A stretch of DNA of 64,000 nucleotides, from contig JAPXFY010000013.1 in the NCBI GenBank assembly GCA_030674185.1, positions 52,280,067 through 52,344,066 of the forward strand, given 5' to 3'. The position numbers were made by a program, and so were the translations under genes. The notes below the pieces were generated by a model that saw only the letters and a program-made list of their open reading frames with translations, had not been told where the DNA came from and did no database searches. Positions 1-10,239 of the stretch are shown here, piece by piece. Within the stretch, counting starts at the first letter, position 1. Each line of letters starts with the position of its first letter. This DNA comes from Monoplex corrugatus (lineage: Eukaryota > Mollusca > Gastropoda > Littorinimorpha > Ranellidae).

Positions 1-10
1 CATTCTTTTG

Positions 11-466
11 TCAGCATGATTGACAGTCCAGCTTTGAAATAAGGTGATCTGGGCCATATGGTTTCAGCTGTTCAAGCATGGAAAATGTGCTGGCATCTCC
101 ATTGCACACAATGCTTGTATAGCGCAGATTGTAGCGCTCAATAGAGCGCAGCCAAATTCTTCTGGCAGCCTCTGCTTCCATAGCTTTTGCAGATCCAGTA
201 AAATTTGCATCACAATTTCTATGTTTTTTCTGCCATTCCTCAAACTCAGGGGTGTTACTGCCTAACCTGGTTCTTGCAAGGCAACAAGAATGGCAATAAT
301 TTGATAGAACTTCAAAATCAATGACCAAACCGGTCTGTACCTCAATAGCAATTCCCACACCATGATGTGACGAAAAACCTCTCTTCTGCCACGTTCCATC
401 AAAACTCACGGTGACATCCAAAATATCTTCACTGTCCGTGTCTAAATACTTGAAGCACGTTAACAT
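11..466 (-). pseudogene. Mutator-like transposase fragment
   Basis: An open frame of 151 residues resembles the Mutator-like transposase domain seen in many invertebrate repeat proteins. Visible features are a first acidic site in SFDGTWQKRG, a cysteine pair in NYCHSCC, and a second acidic site in CNGDASTF, as expected for an RNase H-fold DDE enzyme. The usual continuation after KLDCQS is lost: a stop lies at 11-13, while HADKRM can be read in another frame just beyond, so a small deletion has broken the copy. The rest would lie off the left edge. I infer a dead transposon gene; family assignment is from the remembered motif pattern, not a search. Confidence 0.6.
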
Positions 467-857
467 CTTTTACAGACTGCAGCTGCATAGCTGCTGTCGT
501 TCAACATGCTCTTGAATTTTTGCTTTGCTGCTGAATCAGGAAAATATTCATTTTATTTTGCAAAAAAAATGGTTACATTAAAAAAAAAATAATTAAACTA
601 CCTAATATCTAATAAAGTATATATTTTCTTGAAGAAAAATAAACTGGCTATTTATTGCAGATGTTTTTTTGTCAATCCAAGCACAGATAATTCCAGGACA
701 AGGGGGATAATTTACTTTTCAAAAGATAATTAGGAGTTGATTAAAAAACACACACATAAAATTAATGTGAATGTTTTATAAAGATTATTGTTGGCAGAAA
801 TGATGAAAAATGGTGTACAATTTATAATCTTGGAGGAGTTTGGCATTATCGAATACT
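467..857. other. AT-rich spacer, no gene seen
   Basis: AT-rich DNA with A and T runs between two transposon remnants. I see no coding exon, tRNA or clear repeat end. Confidence 0.5.
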
Positions 858-859
858 TT

Positions 860-1335
860 AGAATTTGTACAATTTTATAAACAAGCAGTACAGTTTCATC
901 AGAAAACAAGTCAAAAAGGTCCACACAACGTGCATCCAGTGGCAGGAACTCAGTAGGTCCATGGTGGCGGTGGTAAGTGGGGTACTCCTTTGGAATGTCA
1001 ACATCAAAAGTATCGTCTGCTGCAGAACAAACACAGCTCGGTTCACTCCTAGCACGGCCACATGTCTGTCCATGACTTGATCAAACACGCCCATGACAAT
1101 GCCTACCTCTTGAGGTATCGGAATGTCAACTAAATCCTCAGGGTAATCACTGTCCAAACTAGAATCCTCTGTTGGTTGAACAAAAGTGGCATCTCCATCA
1201 CCACGACCACCACTTTCATCACCAGAACTGTCCTGATTATCAGGTAAATCCATCAAAAATCGAGCTACTTCCTCAGCAGATAGCGTCTGGATGCCGTCTT
1301 GGACTTCAATATGGTCAGCACTTTTTCAAACGAAA
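860..1335 (-). pseudogene. piggyBac-like transposase N-terminal remnant
   Basis: Read on the minus strand, the sequence starts with a conserved-looking LSAEEVARFLMD segment (about 1300-1250), followed by a long acidic stretch rich in D, E and S. In a shifted frame it continues as PTEFLPLDARCVDLFDLFSDE (about 970-890). The order 'AEE-A, acidic region, then a phrase ending FLPLD...F-LFF' is typical of the N-terminal part of piggyBac-derived proteins. Frame changes between the blocks and the missing catalytic core show that it is broken. A 22-bp perfect palindrome lies just upstream of the start side at 1408-1429. Confidence 0.5.
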
Positions 1336-1407
1336 AAAATCCAATTAAAATCGGCCCAAAACTTCCCGAATAAGAATATGTGTCCCATGCACAGAAGTGT
1401 GCTCTGG

Positions 1408-1429
1408 TCATGTGACTGCAGTCACATGA
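1408..1429. repeat. 22-bp perfect palindrome centred on CTGCAG
   Basis: The two 11-base arms beginning TCATGTGACTG are exact reverse complements without a spacer. It lies upstream of the piggyBac-like remnant and may be a piece of its end region; no function can be read from it. Confidence 0.6.
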
Positions 1430-1476
1430 TTTCAGCTTACTTTCCATTTCATAGTAGTGTTAGAGTACAGCGACCC

Positions 1477-2148
1477 CTATACCGCGCCTACTTCGTTGTT
1501 GGAAGTGAAAGGCTTAATGGCACTCAGGTCTTTCTTGATTTCATCATTTTGTTGTTTGTGCTCCTGCCTCTGATCATTTATTGCTTTTAGAATATCTTTA
1601 GCCCAGTCTGGTGGATTGCTACTGTTCTCTACTTTTTCATTCATATTTTCATTTGCTTCATGTGTTTCTTCAGATGCTTCAGTCACTTCCGGCCCAGGGT
1701 TTTGCTCCACGTCATTGCTTAGCTTCACCCTCCACAGTGAAAACACAGCATTGACTGCACACAGTGTGACAAGCACAGGCACATGCAAGATGGCATGTTG
1801 ACACACATTCTCACTGTCATAACTGTCCAGCTCGGCTGTGGACACAGTTCCTTGAAAGCTATTGTATTCTTTGAATGCAGAAAATTCAGAGTTGAAAGGC
1901 AGGGAAGCATTATCATCGAGGCAGACTCTGCTGAAGTTATCAAGTCCACTCCAAAACAAAAACAGTATGAAGCAGCCACACATGTAGGTCACGATGACAT
2001 CATAGACTGTCATGTCAGTGTCCTCTTTTCCGGTGCTCACCTGTTTTGTTTTACACACTTGACCCACACCTAACTTTGCACTGAACTGGCCTATTCGGAC
2101 CCTGCACAGACACACTTCAATCATTTTCATGCTGCAGATGACGGTCAC
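1477..2148 (-). CDS. LINE ORF1-like fragment with a 2A ribosome-skipping motif
   Basis: The 223-residue frame has a hydrophobic segment near residues 45-70, then a second hydrophobic stretch leading into SLWRVKLSND followed by the exact 2A core DVEQNPGP (coded at 1690-1713). The 2A consensus D-[VI]-E-x-N-P-G-P makes ribosomes skip the last Gly-Pro bond. 2A sequences near the N-terminus of non-LTR retrotransposon proteins are established in sea urchins and molluscs. Downstream comes an acidic, coiled-coil-prone stretch (WAKDILKAINDQRQEHKQQNDEIKKD split over two blocks) as in LINE ORF1. The frame stops near 1480, where it abuts the piggyBac-derived sequence, so it is a truncated copy. The start codon is uncertain; the first Met of the frame is given. 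Confidence 0.55.
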   Translation of the reverse strand: MTVICSMKMIEVCLCRVRIGQFSAKLGVGQVCKTKQVSTGKEDTDMTVYDVIVTYMCGCFILFLFWSGLDNFSRVCLDDNASLPFNSEFSAFKEYNSFQGTVSTAELDSYDSENVCQHAILHVPVLVTLCAVNAVFSLWRVKLSNDVEQNPGPEVTEASEETHEANENMNEKVENSSNPPDWAKDILKAINDQRQEHKQQNDEIKKDLSAIKPFTSNNEVGAV

Positions 2149-2960
2149 TTTCAGTACAAAAGTCCATTAGAACAGTACACTTGCTGCTAACACTTGGACT
2201 GGTGATATTTTTTGTGGAGCGGTTCACACTCACTGCATACTCATCGCCATCTTTTTCGTGCCCCGATGGTTGTGGTTGTAATCAGATGATACAATCGGCT
2301 GCCTTGTGATGCCCCTGTGTCAGCTGTCTGAATGGTTGTGGATGTATAAAGATGTTACAATTGGCGGCCTTGTGACGCCCCTGTATTGCCTGCTGGGATG
2401 GGCTGATACATGTGGCCAGATGACGGCAAGTGGATCGTCTTGGTGCTCAGTTACTTGACACTACCTTTTTTGTCTCCTAGCATGGTTGAAGGTTCTCCTG
2501 AATAGAGGAAAAGTCTTTGATTTCTGGATATATTGACATTTTCATGCATTTAGGGAAAACATGCATACACACACACTACAAAGGAACACACACAGACATG
2601 CACGCATTTTGTTCTTGTCTCATTCTTTTCCCCTCGCGATGATCATTCCTTTCTTTTGAGACACAAACATACTTTCATTGTACTCAACTATACAAGAAAA
2701 AGTGTGTTTAGAAACAAATTTCGGTATGTGTGTGTATATCGAGGGCTGCCTGCATGAAGACCGTATCTCTGTTTTGGCATATTTTACATGGCAGTAATCT
2801 GAAAGATTTGGGCTTTGTCTTACATGCTTCACTTCATTAAATGCGATATATTTTTATGTCATTTGAAGTAAGTTCGTTTGTCTTTTATTTGAAATAATTG
2901 TTACTTTACTTACTTTGCCCTAACGTCGGCATTTGATGTTTATAACCACTGTGTGTATAA
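2149..2960. other. Intergenic stretch with short CA-rich runs
   Basis: No exon or RNA gene seen. It holds a pair of similar 55-bp segments near 2270-2385 (shared phrases ATGGTTGTGG and GGCCTTGTGA) and CA-rich runs at 2565-2610. Confidence 0.4.
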
Positions 2961-2962
2961 TA

Positions 2963-3157
2963 CGGCTCATAGGCCGCCCAGTATGGTGAGTTCTGGGAAA
3001 GAATGTGGCTGCCATATGGCCGCATATCAGTCTAATTGATGACGGCCGCCAGGTCCGTAGACTTACGTAAACATACTGGCATGTCTGCCGTGGAGCCGTA
3101 ACAAGAGATACCGCTCAGGTGGCTTGTGAAAGAGTCCGTTTCGTTGGCGGCCTATGA
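2963..3157. mobile_element. Short terminal-inverted-repeat element (MITE-like)
   Basis: GGCTCATAGGCCGCC at 2963-2977 returns as its reverse complement at about 3143-3157, bounding some 195 bp that contain no open frame. The layout is that of a small non-autonomous DNA transposon. I could not define a target-site duplication, so the superfamily is unknown. Confidence 0.5.
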
Positions 3158-3946
3158 GCCATAGCGGGAGTACTAAATGGTTTCCTCTCGTCGTAAGTGG
3201 GATCCGCTGCAGCTGAAGGGTCGTACCTCTGCTATACTGTCCTTAGGCAGTCTAAACCATGGCTACATTTGCTGATTGAGTCGCCCGACAAAAGCCTATG
3301 CAGAACAACGGTTAATGAGACGGCAGTAAATCCAGCTGTTTGGGGCACGGCTTTACTGCATTATGGCTATTGGTCCACTTTACAACACAAGAACACAACA
3401 GAGTGATAGTTTTCGACAACTTAGAAATCCGTCAAACAGCATACTGCATTGTGATATCTAAAGCAGTCCAATGAGTCTGATGTATAAGATAAATAATAAC
3501 ACACAGAGCAGTGAAGAAGAAGAAAACATGCACAACAACGAAGAACAAGCAAAAAATGGAATATATATATATAAGAGAGAGACAGAGTGAGAGAGAGACA
3601 CAGAGAGAGACCTGTGCAAATGCTGGGGAGGATGTAAAACTTACTTGGCAGGGGTTCATGCCATTTTGTCCCTCTCTGCATGAAAAGTCGCCAATATAAA
3701 ATAAATCCAAAGTCTTGTTTCACAACAAAATAGACCATAGCACAGATCACACTTACATAATTTCTTATAATCATGTGGGTCACAAATTCTCTGGCTGTAG
3801 CACAAATTAAAGTGTGTCAAAAGTCACTGTAACACTAGAAATCCAATACATTGTTCCAAATGAAGAAGAATCTGATTTCACTGAGAAAGATACAGTGGCA
3901 GTCAAGTTCTGCACTCACATGAAATCATCTACAAGGAGTCTGCAGT
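3158..3946. other. No gene seen; GA-rich microsatellite
   Basis: The stretch includes an imperfect GA tract at about 3570-3610. Frames here are low-complexity or lack any recognisable domain. Confidence 0.4.
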
Positions 3947-4310
3947 TCAATTTGAATCGCTGTCTTCCTCATCCTTGTCCGGCTCAGGGAACCTGTCTTT
4001 GCTGGTCTGTGAGGCGGGGAGGTCCCTGTAGAAGCTGTGATGTTCCTCCGGGATGATTCCACTCCTACACAGTGACAGAAGGTCGGCCTTTTTTGCTTGT
4101 GACACTGGCAGTTTGGATGTGTAGCAGTGAGGAATGGCAGCCTTCAGAGGAGCAGCCTTGCCTCGCTTGCTGGATCCTATAAGTTTCAGGGTCTGAAAGT
4201 CTTCCTGGTCGAATGGGTATTTGAAGAACATCATTTCCTCTTGGCCCTTAATGAACCTCAGGCACTTAATGTTCAGCCACTGAACTCGTCTGCCTCTCTC
4301 ACATTATAGG
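3947..4310 (-). pseudogene. Exon-like piece of a transposon-associated protein
   Basis: Minus-strand reading gives VQWLNIKCLRFIKGQEEMMF, FKYPFDQEDF, then SSKRGKAAPL and a closing SGIIPEEHHSFYRDLP, with an acidic C-terminus. A possible splice acceptor (GAGAGGCAG) precedes it near 4290. I recall the pattern 'W-x-F-K-Y..., KRG, ...IP-HH-FY' from large repeated protein families of invertebrates that travel with DNA transposons. I cannot name the family; it may be the C-terminal exon of the same element as the Mutator-like piece, or unrelated. Confidence 0.4.
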
Positions 4311-4462
4311 AATGGGACTAGCCAGATTTCTATCTCAGTTGTACTTTTTTGTCTTCACTGTCTAGAAACTAGGGCCTACTTTTTACCATCTGTGAGCAGA
4401 TAATCAAAGACCATCACTGCTTTCTTACTGTCTTACCTGGTCTTCTTCAAATAGGTGTTAAC

Positions 4463-5143
4463 CTACATCTTGTGTCTTGTGCAACTTTCTTTGAACCACG
4501 TTTCCGTGACGCAAAGAATGTCAATATCATTGGACAGCATAAAGTCATTCACAGCAGATCGTTTCTTTTTACAGGTAGCACCAAGAGACTGGGCATTAAA
4601 GACAGTCAGTGTAATGTTTGTCGTTGTTGTCTGTGTGTGAGGAGCCATAGGCACATGAATCAAGTTGCGGCAGTTTACTGAGCGAGTGTGGTTGTGGCGA
4701 AAGTAGTGAGAGTGGTGGGAAACATTACCGACTGTAGGTATTGCCCTCCGTTTCCTCCTCCCTCCCCGTGCTGTGCGACAGTGAGGAAGGTCACGGCCAA
4801 TCCTGAAACGCCGCAGTTTCACGTTGAGCGAGGGGTCAAGGGGCGAAGGTCGCTCACTACACTTCAGCAGTTGTTCCCGCGTGTAGACTAGGCGAGAGGT
4901 TTGACGAGGGAGAGGGAGGCAGAGGTTGGGTGGTGGTGGAGGCTGGGGCGAGTAGGCATTGACGAGAAAATGAGTCAGCAAGTGTTTCTGCCCGTGCAAC
5001 ACACAGGCCGAACGGAATGGCGCCTGTTGAGAGCATAGCGTGCTGTCAAGGTTGGCCAAGAAGAAAAACCAAATTATCCTCAAGTCCGTAGGGAGGGAGG
5101 CACAAAAATAAATCCAAAATGACAAACAATTCCTCACATACAT
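4463..5143 (-). pseudogene. CR1-type LINE ORF2 5' fragment (endonuclease start)
   Basis: The 226-residue frame carries a basic region (RRFRIGRDLPHCRTARGGRR), the phrase NCRNLIHVP, then the first strands of an apurinic-type endonuclease: LTVFNAQSLG (metal-binding Asn) and CVTETWFKE (catalytic Glu). This order marks the start of ORF2 in CR1/L2-like LINEs. The frame ends about ten residues after the ETWF motif, so the rest of the endonuclease and the whole reverse transcriptase are missing. It is on the same strand as the 2A-bearing ORF1-like piece at 1477-2148 and could come from the same family, but 2.3 kb of other material separates them. Confidence 0.6.
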
Positions 5144-5229
5144 CCTGGTGCAAAACTTTACAGTCTACAATCACAAAAACAGCCACAAAATGACGAAAAA
5201 TGCACAGACACCACACTCAGCCTGCTAGG

Positions 5230-5935
5230 CGATTGACAGTTCACTTCTCAGTTCATACCAGAGTTCCTGGCCAATTGGTATTTGGTGCAATGAAAAGGCT
5301 GATTGCCTTTCTACAAGGGAAAAATGTCTAAATCCTTCATCCTGTGACAGATCTGAAACAGTGTACAAAATTTTTGTGAAGTCTGGCAGGAGGATTAGAA
5401 CAGCAGACAGACAACAAACTTCTCCAAATCTGCCCTGACCTTAAACAGATTTTCCAATCTGTTCCAGGGAACCGTAAGAGACAAGTGTTATGTAGTGTAT
5501 ACAAGTGTCACTCATTCTACACTCTTTATACAAGTGTCGGTCATTCTACACTCATATCTTTTAAAAAATGAAGAAGCACCATGATGTATACAGTGTGATG
5601 AGCCTAGTCTGCATGAAATGCCTTATTTAATGATGCATGGAGTTGTACAATATGAGACATAAGCACTATGCAGTGGACTCCTTGAAGAATCTTTTCAGAG
5701 ATGTTCCTAGGCATGCAATTTTTGAGTTTTTACAAAAGATCAATCTCATTTGATATGATTCTGCATATGGGAAACGTTTTAAAATGCATTTTTGATTTGA
5801 GACGATAATTGTGTGCTTGACGTTTAACTGTTTTGTTTTGTTTTTAATTAAATTTAGAGTTTTTAATGTGATGTGAGTCCTGATATGGCTCTAGTAGTCG
5901 GCTGGGCTGTAAGCAATATAAACTTGAACATGGAT
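5230..5935 (+). mobile_element. LINE 3' end, copy 1 (family B)
   Basis: This shares a long run of sequence with copies at 6440-7300 and 10240-10800 and, reversed, at 25745-26135. The shared order is: a segment coding the post-RNase-H tail of a LINE protein, the phrase CATTCTACACTCATATCTTT, an A-run before GAAGAAGCACC, and an ending GTCGGCTGGGCTGTAAGCAA. This copy is decayed, with stops and indels. Its importance is as an empty site: it lacks the insertion found at 10271. Confidence 0.6.
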
Positions 5936-6439
5936 GGGAAGAGGAGCAGTAAATCCTTTCCATGTAGAGCACTCTGCATTGCTGAAGCTTCACGATGTTG
6001 TCATCTGTCACAAACACTGAAATTCCCCATTTGTTGTTGCAGTGCAAAAGGAACCTGGCTTGCAACTACGTTTTAGCCTAGGGTCTGTTGATGTGAACAT
6101 TGTCTAGTTTTCACGGAATTGCGTAGGATCAATCTTTCTTGCTCTATGCATTGAAGACCTGATGGACTCAAACCTCGTAACTTGCTGTCACCTCCACCTT
6201 GTCCATGCAATGTTGGCATATCGGCATCAAGCACCTTTCTGATGGTTCTTAAGGGATCTTGCTTAACTGCAGATTAAACCTTGCGAAAGGATTCCATTTT
6301 CTGAGATTTGTTGGCTAGGTGACTGTAATCTTCAAACCAGTTTGTTCTGATGATGGCATTCTCGTTGTCAAGATCGAAGACGTTTGTTTGACCTTTTGCT
6401 GAGCAAATATTGCACTGCCAGCATATCCACATGCTTACT
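5936..6439. other. Unassigned repeat-like sequence
   Basis: No host exon seen. Minus-strand frames at 5844-6065 and 6274-6537 are short and have no recognisable domain; the second overlaps the start of the next LINE copy. Confidence 0.35.
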
Positions 6440-7300
6440 AGATTCCTGGCCATGTTGGTATTGGAGGCAGTGAAAAGGCTGGCTGCCTGGCTAAGAACAC
6501 CACAAGGGAAAAGATGTTTCAATCCTTCATTCTTCACACTGATGTAAAATTCACAGTTACGTGAGAAATCTGTGGCAGGAGGATTGGAATGAACAGACAG
6601 ACAACAAACTTGACCAAATCCACCCTAGCCTGAAAGAAATTCTCCCATCTGCTGCTGGGAATGTAAGAATGAGAGTGTTATGTAAATTACACACGGGTCA
6701 CACATCCGACACTCATTCGTATCTTTTAAAAAAAATGAAGAAGCACCGTGGTGTATTCCTTGTGACGAGCTGTTGAGGGTGAGACACCTTCTCCTTGATT
6801 GCTGGGACTTGCGTGATGCGAGACAAAAGCACTACACGGCAGTCTCCTTAAAGAACCTTTTTCAAGATGCCCCTCCTGATGCAATTTTTAGGGCTTAAAA
6901 TGTTCCGCGTCTGGGCGGAATTCCGCGATTCCGGTTTGTCAAAAAACAAACAAACAAACAAACAAAATGAAAGGAGCAAGGCATCTGTGATCGGCTTGCA
7001 AGCGTTCATAGCAATGGCGTGCAAGTTATGGCCCCCGGATCCCCCTAGTTTCAGTGGGTTTTTTCTCCTCCTGTTTTAAGCCCTGAATTTTCCAGTTTTT
7101 ACAAGAGATGAATAGATTTCACCTGATATGATTTTAGGTCTGAGCATGTTTTTCTTTAATTGCATTTTAGACTTGCAAGGTTAATGGTGAGCATGGTTTT
7201 TAACTGTTGTCTTTTATCTTAACCAGGTTGTTTTTGACGTAATGTTAGCCCTGAGATTGCTCTAGTAGTCGGCTGGGCTATAAGCAATATGAACTTGAAC
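6440..7300 (+). mobile_element. LINE 3' end, copy 2 (family B), interrupted
   Basis: The best-preserved copy. The frame 6561-6776 reads QEDWNEQTDNKLDQIHPSLK, then RVLCKLHTGHTSDTHSYLLK, the pattern found after the RNase H domain of many LINEs (W-x-W...DNKLH...LRTGHT-THSYLL). The copy is split at about 6888 by a 196-bp inverted-repeat element and resumes at 7084. It ends with GTCGGCTGGGCTATAAGCAA at about 7268. Confidence 0.65.
6888..7083. mobile_element. Nested 196-bp element with 11-bp inverted ends
   Basis: AGGGCTTAAAA at the left and TTTTAAGCCCT at the right are exact reverse complements. The segment interrupts LINE copy 2: the flanking halves (GCAATTTTT... and ...AATTTTCCAGTTTTTAC) match continuous sequence in copies 1 and 3, so this is an insertion. 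A short AATTTT repeat flanks it and may be the target duplication. It has no coding capacity. Confidence 0.6.
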
Positions 7301-7545
7301 TTAGAGCCAAAAGTGCGCTTAACACATGTACTCAGTTACCAGTTCTAAGAGAAAGTATGTAAGACTTTATCGAACACATACAGTTGAATGGACCAGCAAA
7401 GCAGAAAATGATAGGAAGAAATGACAGAAAGCAAAGCAGGAAGAAAAAAACAAGGAGAGTGACAGAAAAGAGGAAATTTTTAGCACAGATTTTCCAGAAG
7501 GTGGGATACTGTTTATACTGAAAGAGCCCTCGGTATCCCCACAGG
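7300..7545 (+). repeat. Dispersed repeat family C, 3' half
   Basis: Matches 11087-11310 and 27985-28210 in order: GAGCCAAAA, ACATGTACTCAG, a phrase near GGACCAGCAAAGCAGAAAAT, a GAGAGTGACAGAAAAGAGGA phrase, and an end near CTGAAAGAGCC. It is non-coding and directly follows LINE copy 2, as the copy at 10803 follows LINE copy 3, so B and C may be parts of one element. Confidence 0.55.
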
Positions 7546-8144
7546 GTGATATGTTGAGTGGTTCTGGGTGTCTCAGCATCTGATTTGTTCTTGTTGTCAT
7601 TCTGTTAGATCCTGGCTTGCCAGCTAGTCTTTCACTGTAGTGTACTGTCCTCGCTGTTATTGTTTGCTACCCCTAAGTCCCACTGCCTAGTTTTCATATA
7701 AATACCCTATTACTGATGATATAAAATGTAATGTGATGAATACAAATGTCTGAGAGAGAGAGTGTGTGTGTATGTGTGCATTTGCATGAAATATGTATGC
7801 ATGATTATTCTTGTTTACTCGTGTAGGTATTATTAAAGTTTTTGGCCACTGTGAATATGGATAATAATTCTTAGTTTGTGACTGCTTAAAGCTATTTAGA
7901 TGAAACTCATGTGAGATACTTATGATGATGGTGATGACAGTTATGATTACTATGATGATGATTGTCATCATCATCACCATTCTTCTTCTCATTATTATAA
8001 TGTTGTTGTTGTTGTTTTGCTGTTGAGTCTTTAATGTTCACTGAATGCGTGCTGCACTCTGGACCTCAGTTTATGAAACCATCTGAAAGACTAGCACCTA
8101 GACTACGTCAAAAGATGTGGAATGGGGGAGTAGGGTGATAAAAA
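7546..8144. other. No gene; trinucleotide microsatellites
   Basis: ATG/ATC-rich repeats at about 7920-7985 followed by (TTG)n near 8003-8020, and a short GAGAGTGTGTG run at 7751-7770. Confidence 0.5.
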
Positions 8145-8225
8145 GTCTGTTCAGTCAGTGATTCAGACCTGGATTTCTTGGGTCCTAAGCAGATGATTTA
8201 ACCACTAGGCCAGACACGCCATCAT
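8145..8225 (-). repeat. tRNA-derived SINE head
   Basis: Read on the minus strand, GGCCTAGTGGTTAAATCATC resembles a pol III A box and CCAGGTCTGAATCAC a B box, at tRNA-like spacing. The 3' part is not clear. Confidence 0.45.
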
Positions 8226-9164
8226 TTATTTATTGTTTCCTCACACGCATGCACACACACACATTCACTCACTCACACACACACTTTTAAAAAATCGTGT
8301 ACTAACTCCATGACATCAAGTTGGTTCAAAACTTAACTAAATGAGATCACTGTTTCATTTTCTATTTAGATGTAACTAAAAACAAAGAAACAAACAAAAA
8401 ATAAAAACCTTATTTAAATTAAACGCTACAGTTTTCAAGCAACCACCTATAAAAATCTCAACTTCTTTCCAAAGCAAGCGTTGTTTCGGTGTTGCACTCC
8501 TCAATTCTCAGCACATATCTGGCAAAACATAATTTGTATCAGATATTTGTGTCAGCAGGAATTCTTGACTAATTTACAAATTGCTCAGCATTAAAGATTA
8601 TGAATATGCAAAATATGTCCAAAGACTAAGGAATGGGAGTTTGTTATGACAAGTTGTCATGCTCATCTGTCATTTGTTTCCTTTGCTTTTTTCTCGGGAT
8701 CAAATGTTTTTTGTCATGTTTGTTTTATATTAATATATGTGGCACTTCTAACCATTAAACAATGAGATAATAAAATATTTTTAAGTATTCCAAGTTGATT
8801 TTTTTGCTGTTTGGAGAAAAAGAGTGAGAGAGTGGAAAAGCTTGTAAGGCAAGATAAAGTCTCCTCTTTGCTGTTTTCCTTGTTTAATCTCTCTCTCTCC
8901 TGCCCTTTCCTATTCATGTTTTCTTCACTTTTTTCAGCTGCACGTGTGGAGAGTTTCCTCATCTCCCAACATTAAAAAAGATACACATGCATGTCAGCAG
9001 TTGGTGAAATTACACGCCACCCATCCTCCCTTTAAAAACAAGGAGAAATAGTCATTAATGCTGGATTATAGTAACTCATCATTCTTTATATTGCTGTGCA
9101 TTTAAACCAGCAGGTTATCAAACTAACACACTATTAGATGCCAGCTTCATTGGACAGAAAGACA
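8226..9164. other. No gene seen
   Basis: AT-rich DNA with a CA microsatellite at 8245-8285. Frames lack known domains. Confidence 0.4.
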
Positions 9165-9360
9165 ATCAAACATGGTCCTGTATAGAGAGCTGAAGCCAGC
9201 ACGCTGCAACCAGGAGAGACCACTAAAGCAATGCAAGGATACTCTGAAGGTAAACATCATCAGCTGTGGAATCAACACTACCAACTGTGAAGACACTACC
9301 TGCAACAGAGTAAGCTGGCAACAGAAGGGCATAATCCACATTTGAACAGCGTACAACAGC
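9165..9360 (+). pseudogene. LINE C-terminal fragment
   Basis: The plus strand reads MVLYRELKPARCNQERPLKQ followed by CKDTLKVNIISCGINTTNCE. The pattern 'LYGEL..G.R..G.P..R.KDTLK..L..C.I' is typical of the region just past the reverse transcriptase in RTE-like LINEs. Only about 60 codons survive. Confidence 0.5.
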
Positions 9361-9842
9361 TGCTATTCAACAGATGAGGGAGTGGCTGAAGAACATGTAT
9401 CTCCAGGATTGATATTATATCCTTCATGAGGATCAATGCCAGACAATGCTGTTTACTCATCTGTTGGATCAACAAGAGAGCCCATCATCATCATCGTCGT
9501 CACACCATTTTGTGCGCACCACAGTTTTACAGATTTATATTATTGTTTAGATTCAATTTCATGCACAGTCAGCATTTCTAACGAGCTATCCTTGCAAGAT
9601 CACATCTCTTGTTTTGGCCAGATTCTTCATGTCCAGACACACAGATGGTTACTATTCATTTTAGGTGAGATGTTTATCAGAGGAGTGTTGGTCATGTCCT
9701 TGGTAATATGGCAATCACATGATGCATACCTTGGCAAGAAGCTCAGATTCAAAAGTCTGTCCAGTGATGGTCTACCCTTCATGATTTCCAGCGCTTCTTT
9801 CATTTTTCTTACGGAATTGTGACTTTCCTAAAGTTCATCTGA

Positions 9843-10110
9843 CTGGCTCTTGTAGTAGGGCTGTGGTCTCAAAATGTGATGTCTCAAGTTCAGTCCTGGC
9901 CAGTACTATAAAAACTGGCCTACTCACTGCCCATCTTAACGTTCCAATGATTCTGGTGGTGTCAACTTTAATGTTTCATAGATACCTTCCCCTTCCACTT
10001 GCCATGCATAGGGTTTTGCACAATCAGTCAGAGAATAGATTGTGTGGAGCACATATGGAATTGTTCTAGTGCGATGAATCCCTCTTCAATAAACTCTTTA
10101 ATTCATCTAC
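9843..10110 (+). repeat. SINE family A copy
   Basis: Begins with a weak tRNA-like head (B-box-like AAGTTCAGTCCTGG) and continues with ATAAAAACTGGCCTACTCAC, GCCCATCTTAACGTTCC, TTCTGGTGGTGTCA and TTTTGCACA, ending near GAATCCCTCTTCAATAAACTC. The same ordered phrases recur at 51220-51445 and 60745-61030 and partly at 46690-46810. Confidence 0.6.
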
Positions 10111-10239
10111 AGACTGAAGGAGAATCAAATCCGATTGTCCTTTCATTAATTGTGGCCTGTCGGCGTGTCGCCCTTCCCTTTTGGTACCGAAGATAGTTTT
10201 AAAACTACAATTGTTGTTATTGAGGAAACCCAGCTGACT

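Noticed and set aside
1477..2148. An integrated virus, suggested by the 2A motif
   Set aside because: No polymerase, helicase or capsid domain is nearby; the coiled-coil ORF1-like context fits the 2A-bearing LINEs known from invertebrates.
9436..9822. 128-residue plus-strand frame
   Set aside because: Has no recognisable motif or homologue pattern and sits among repeat fragments; likely a chance frame.
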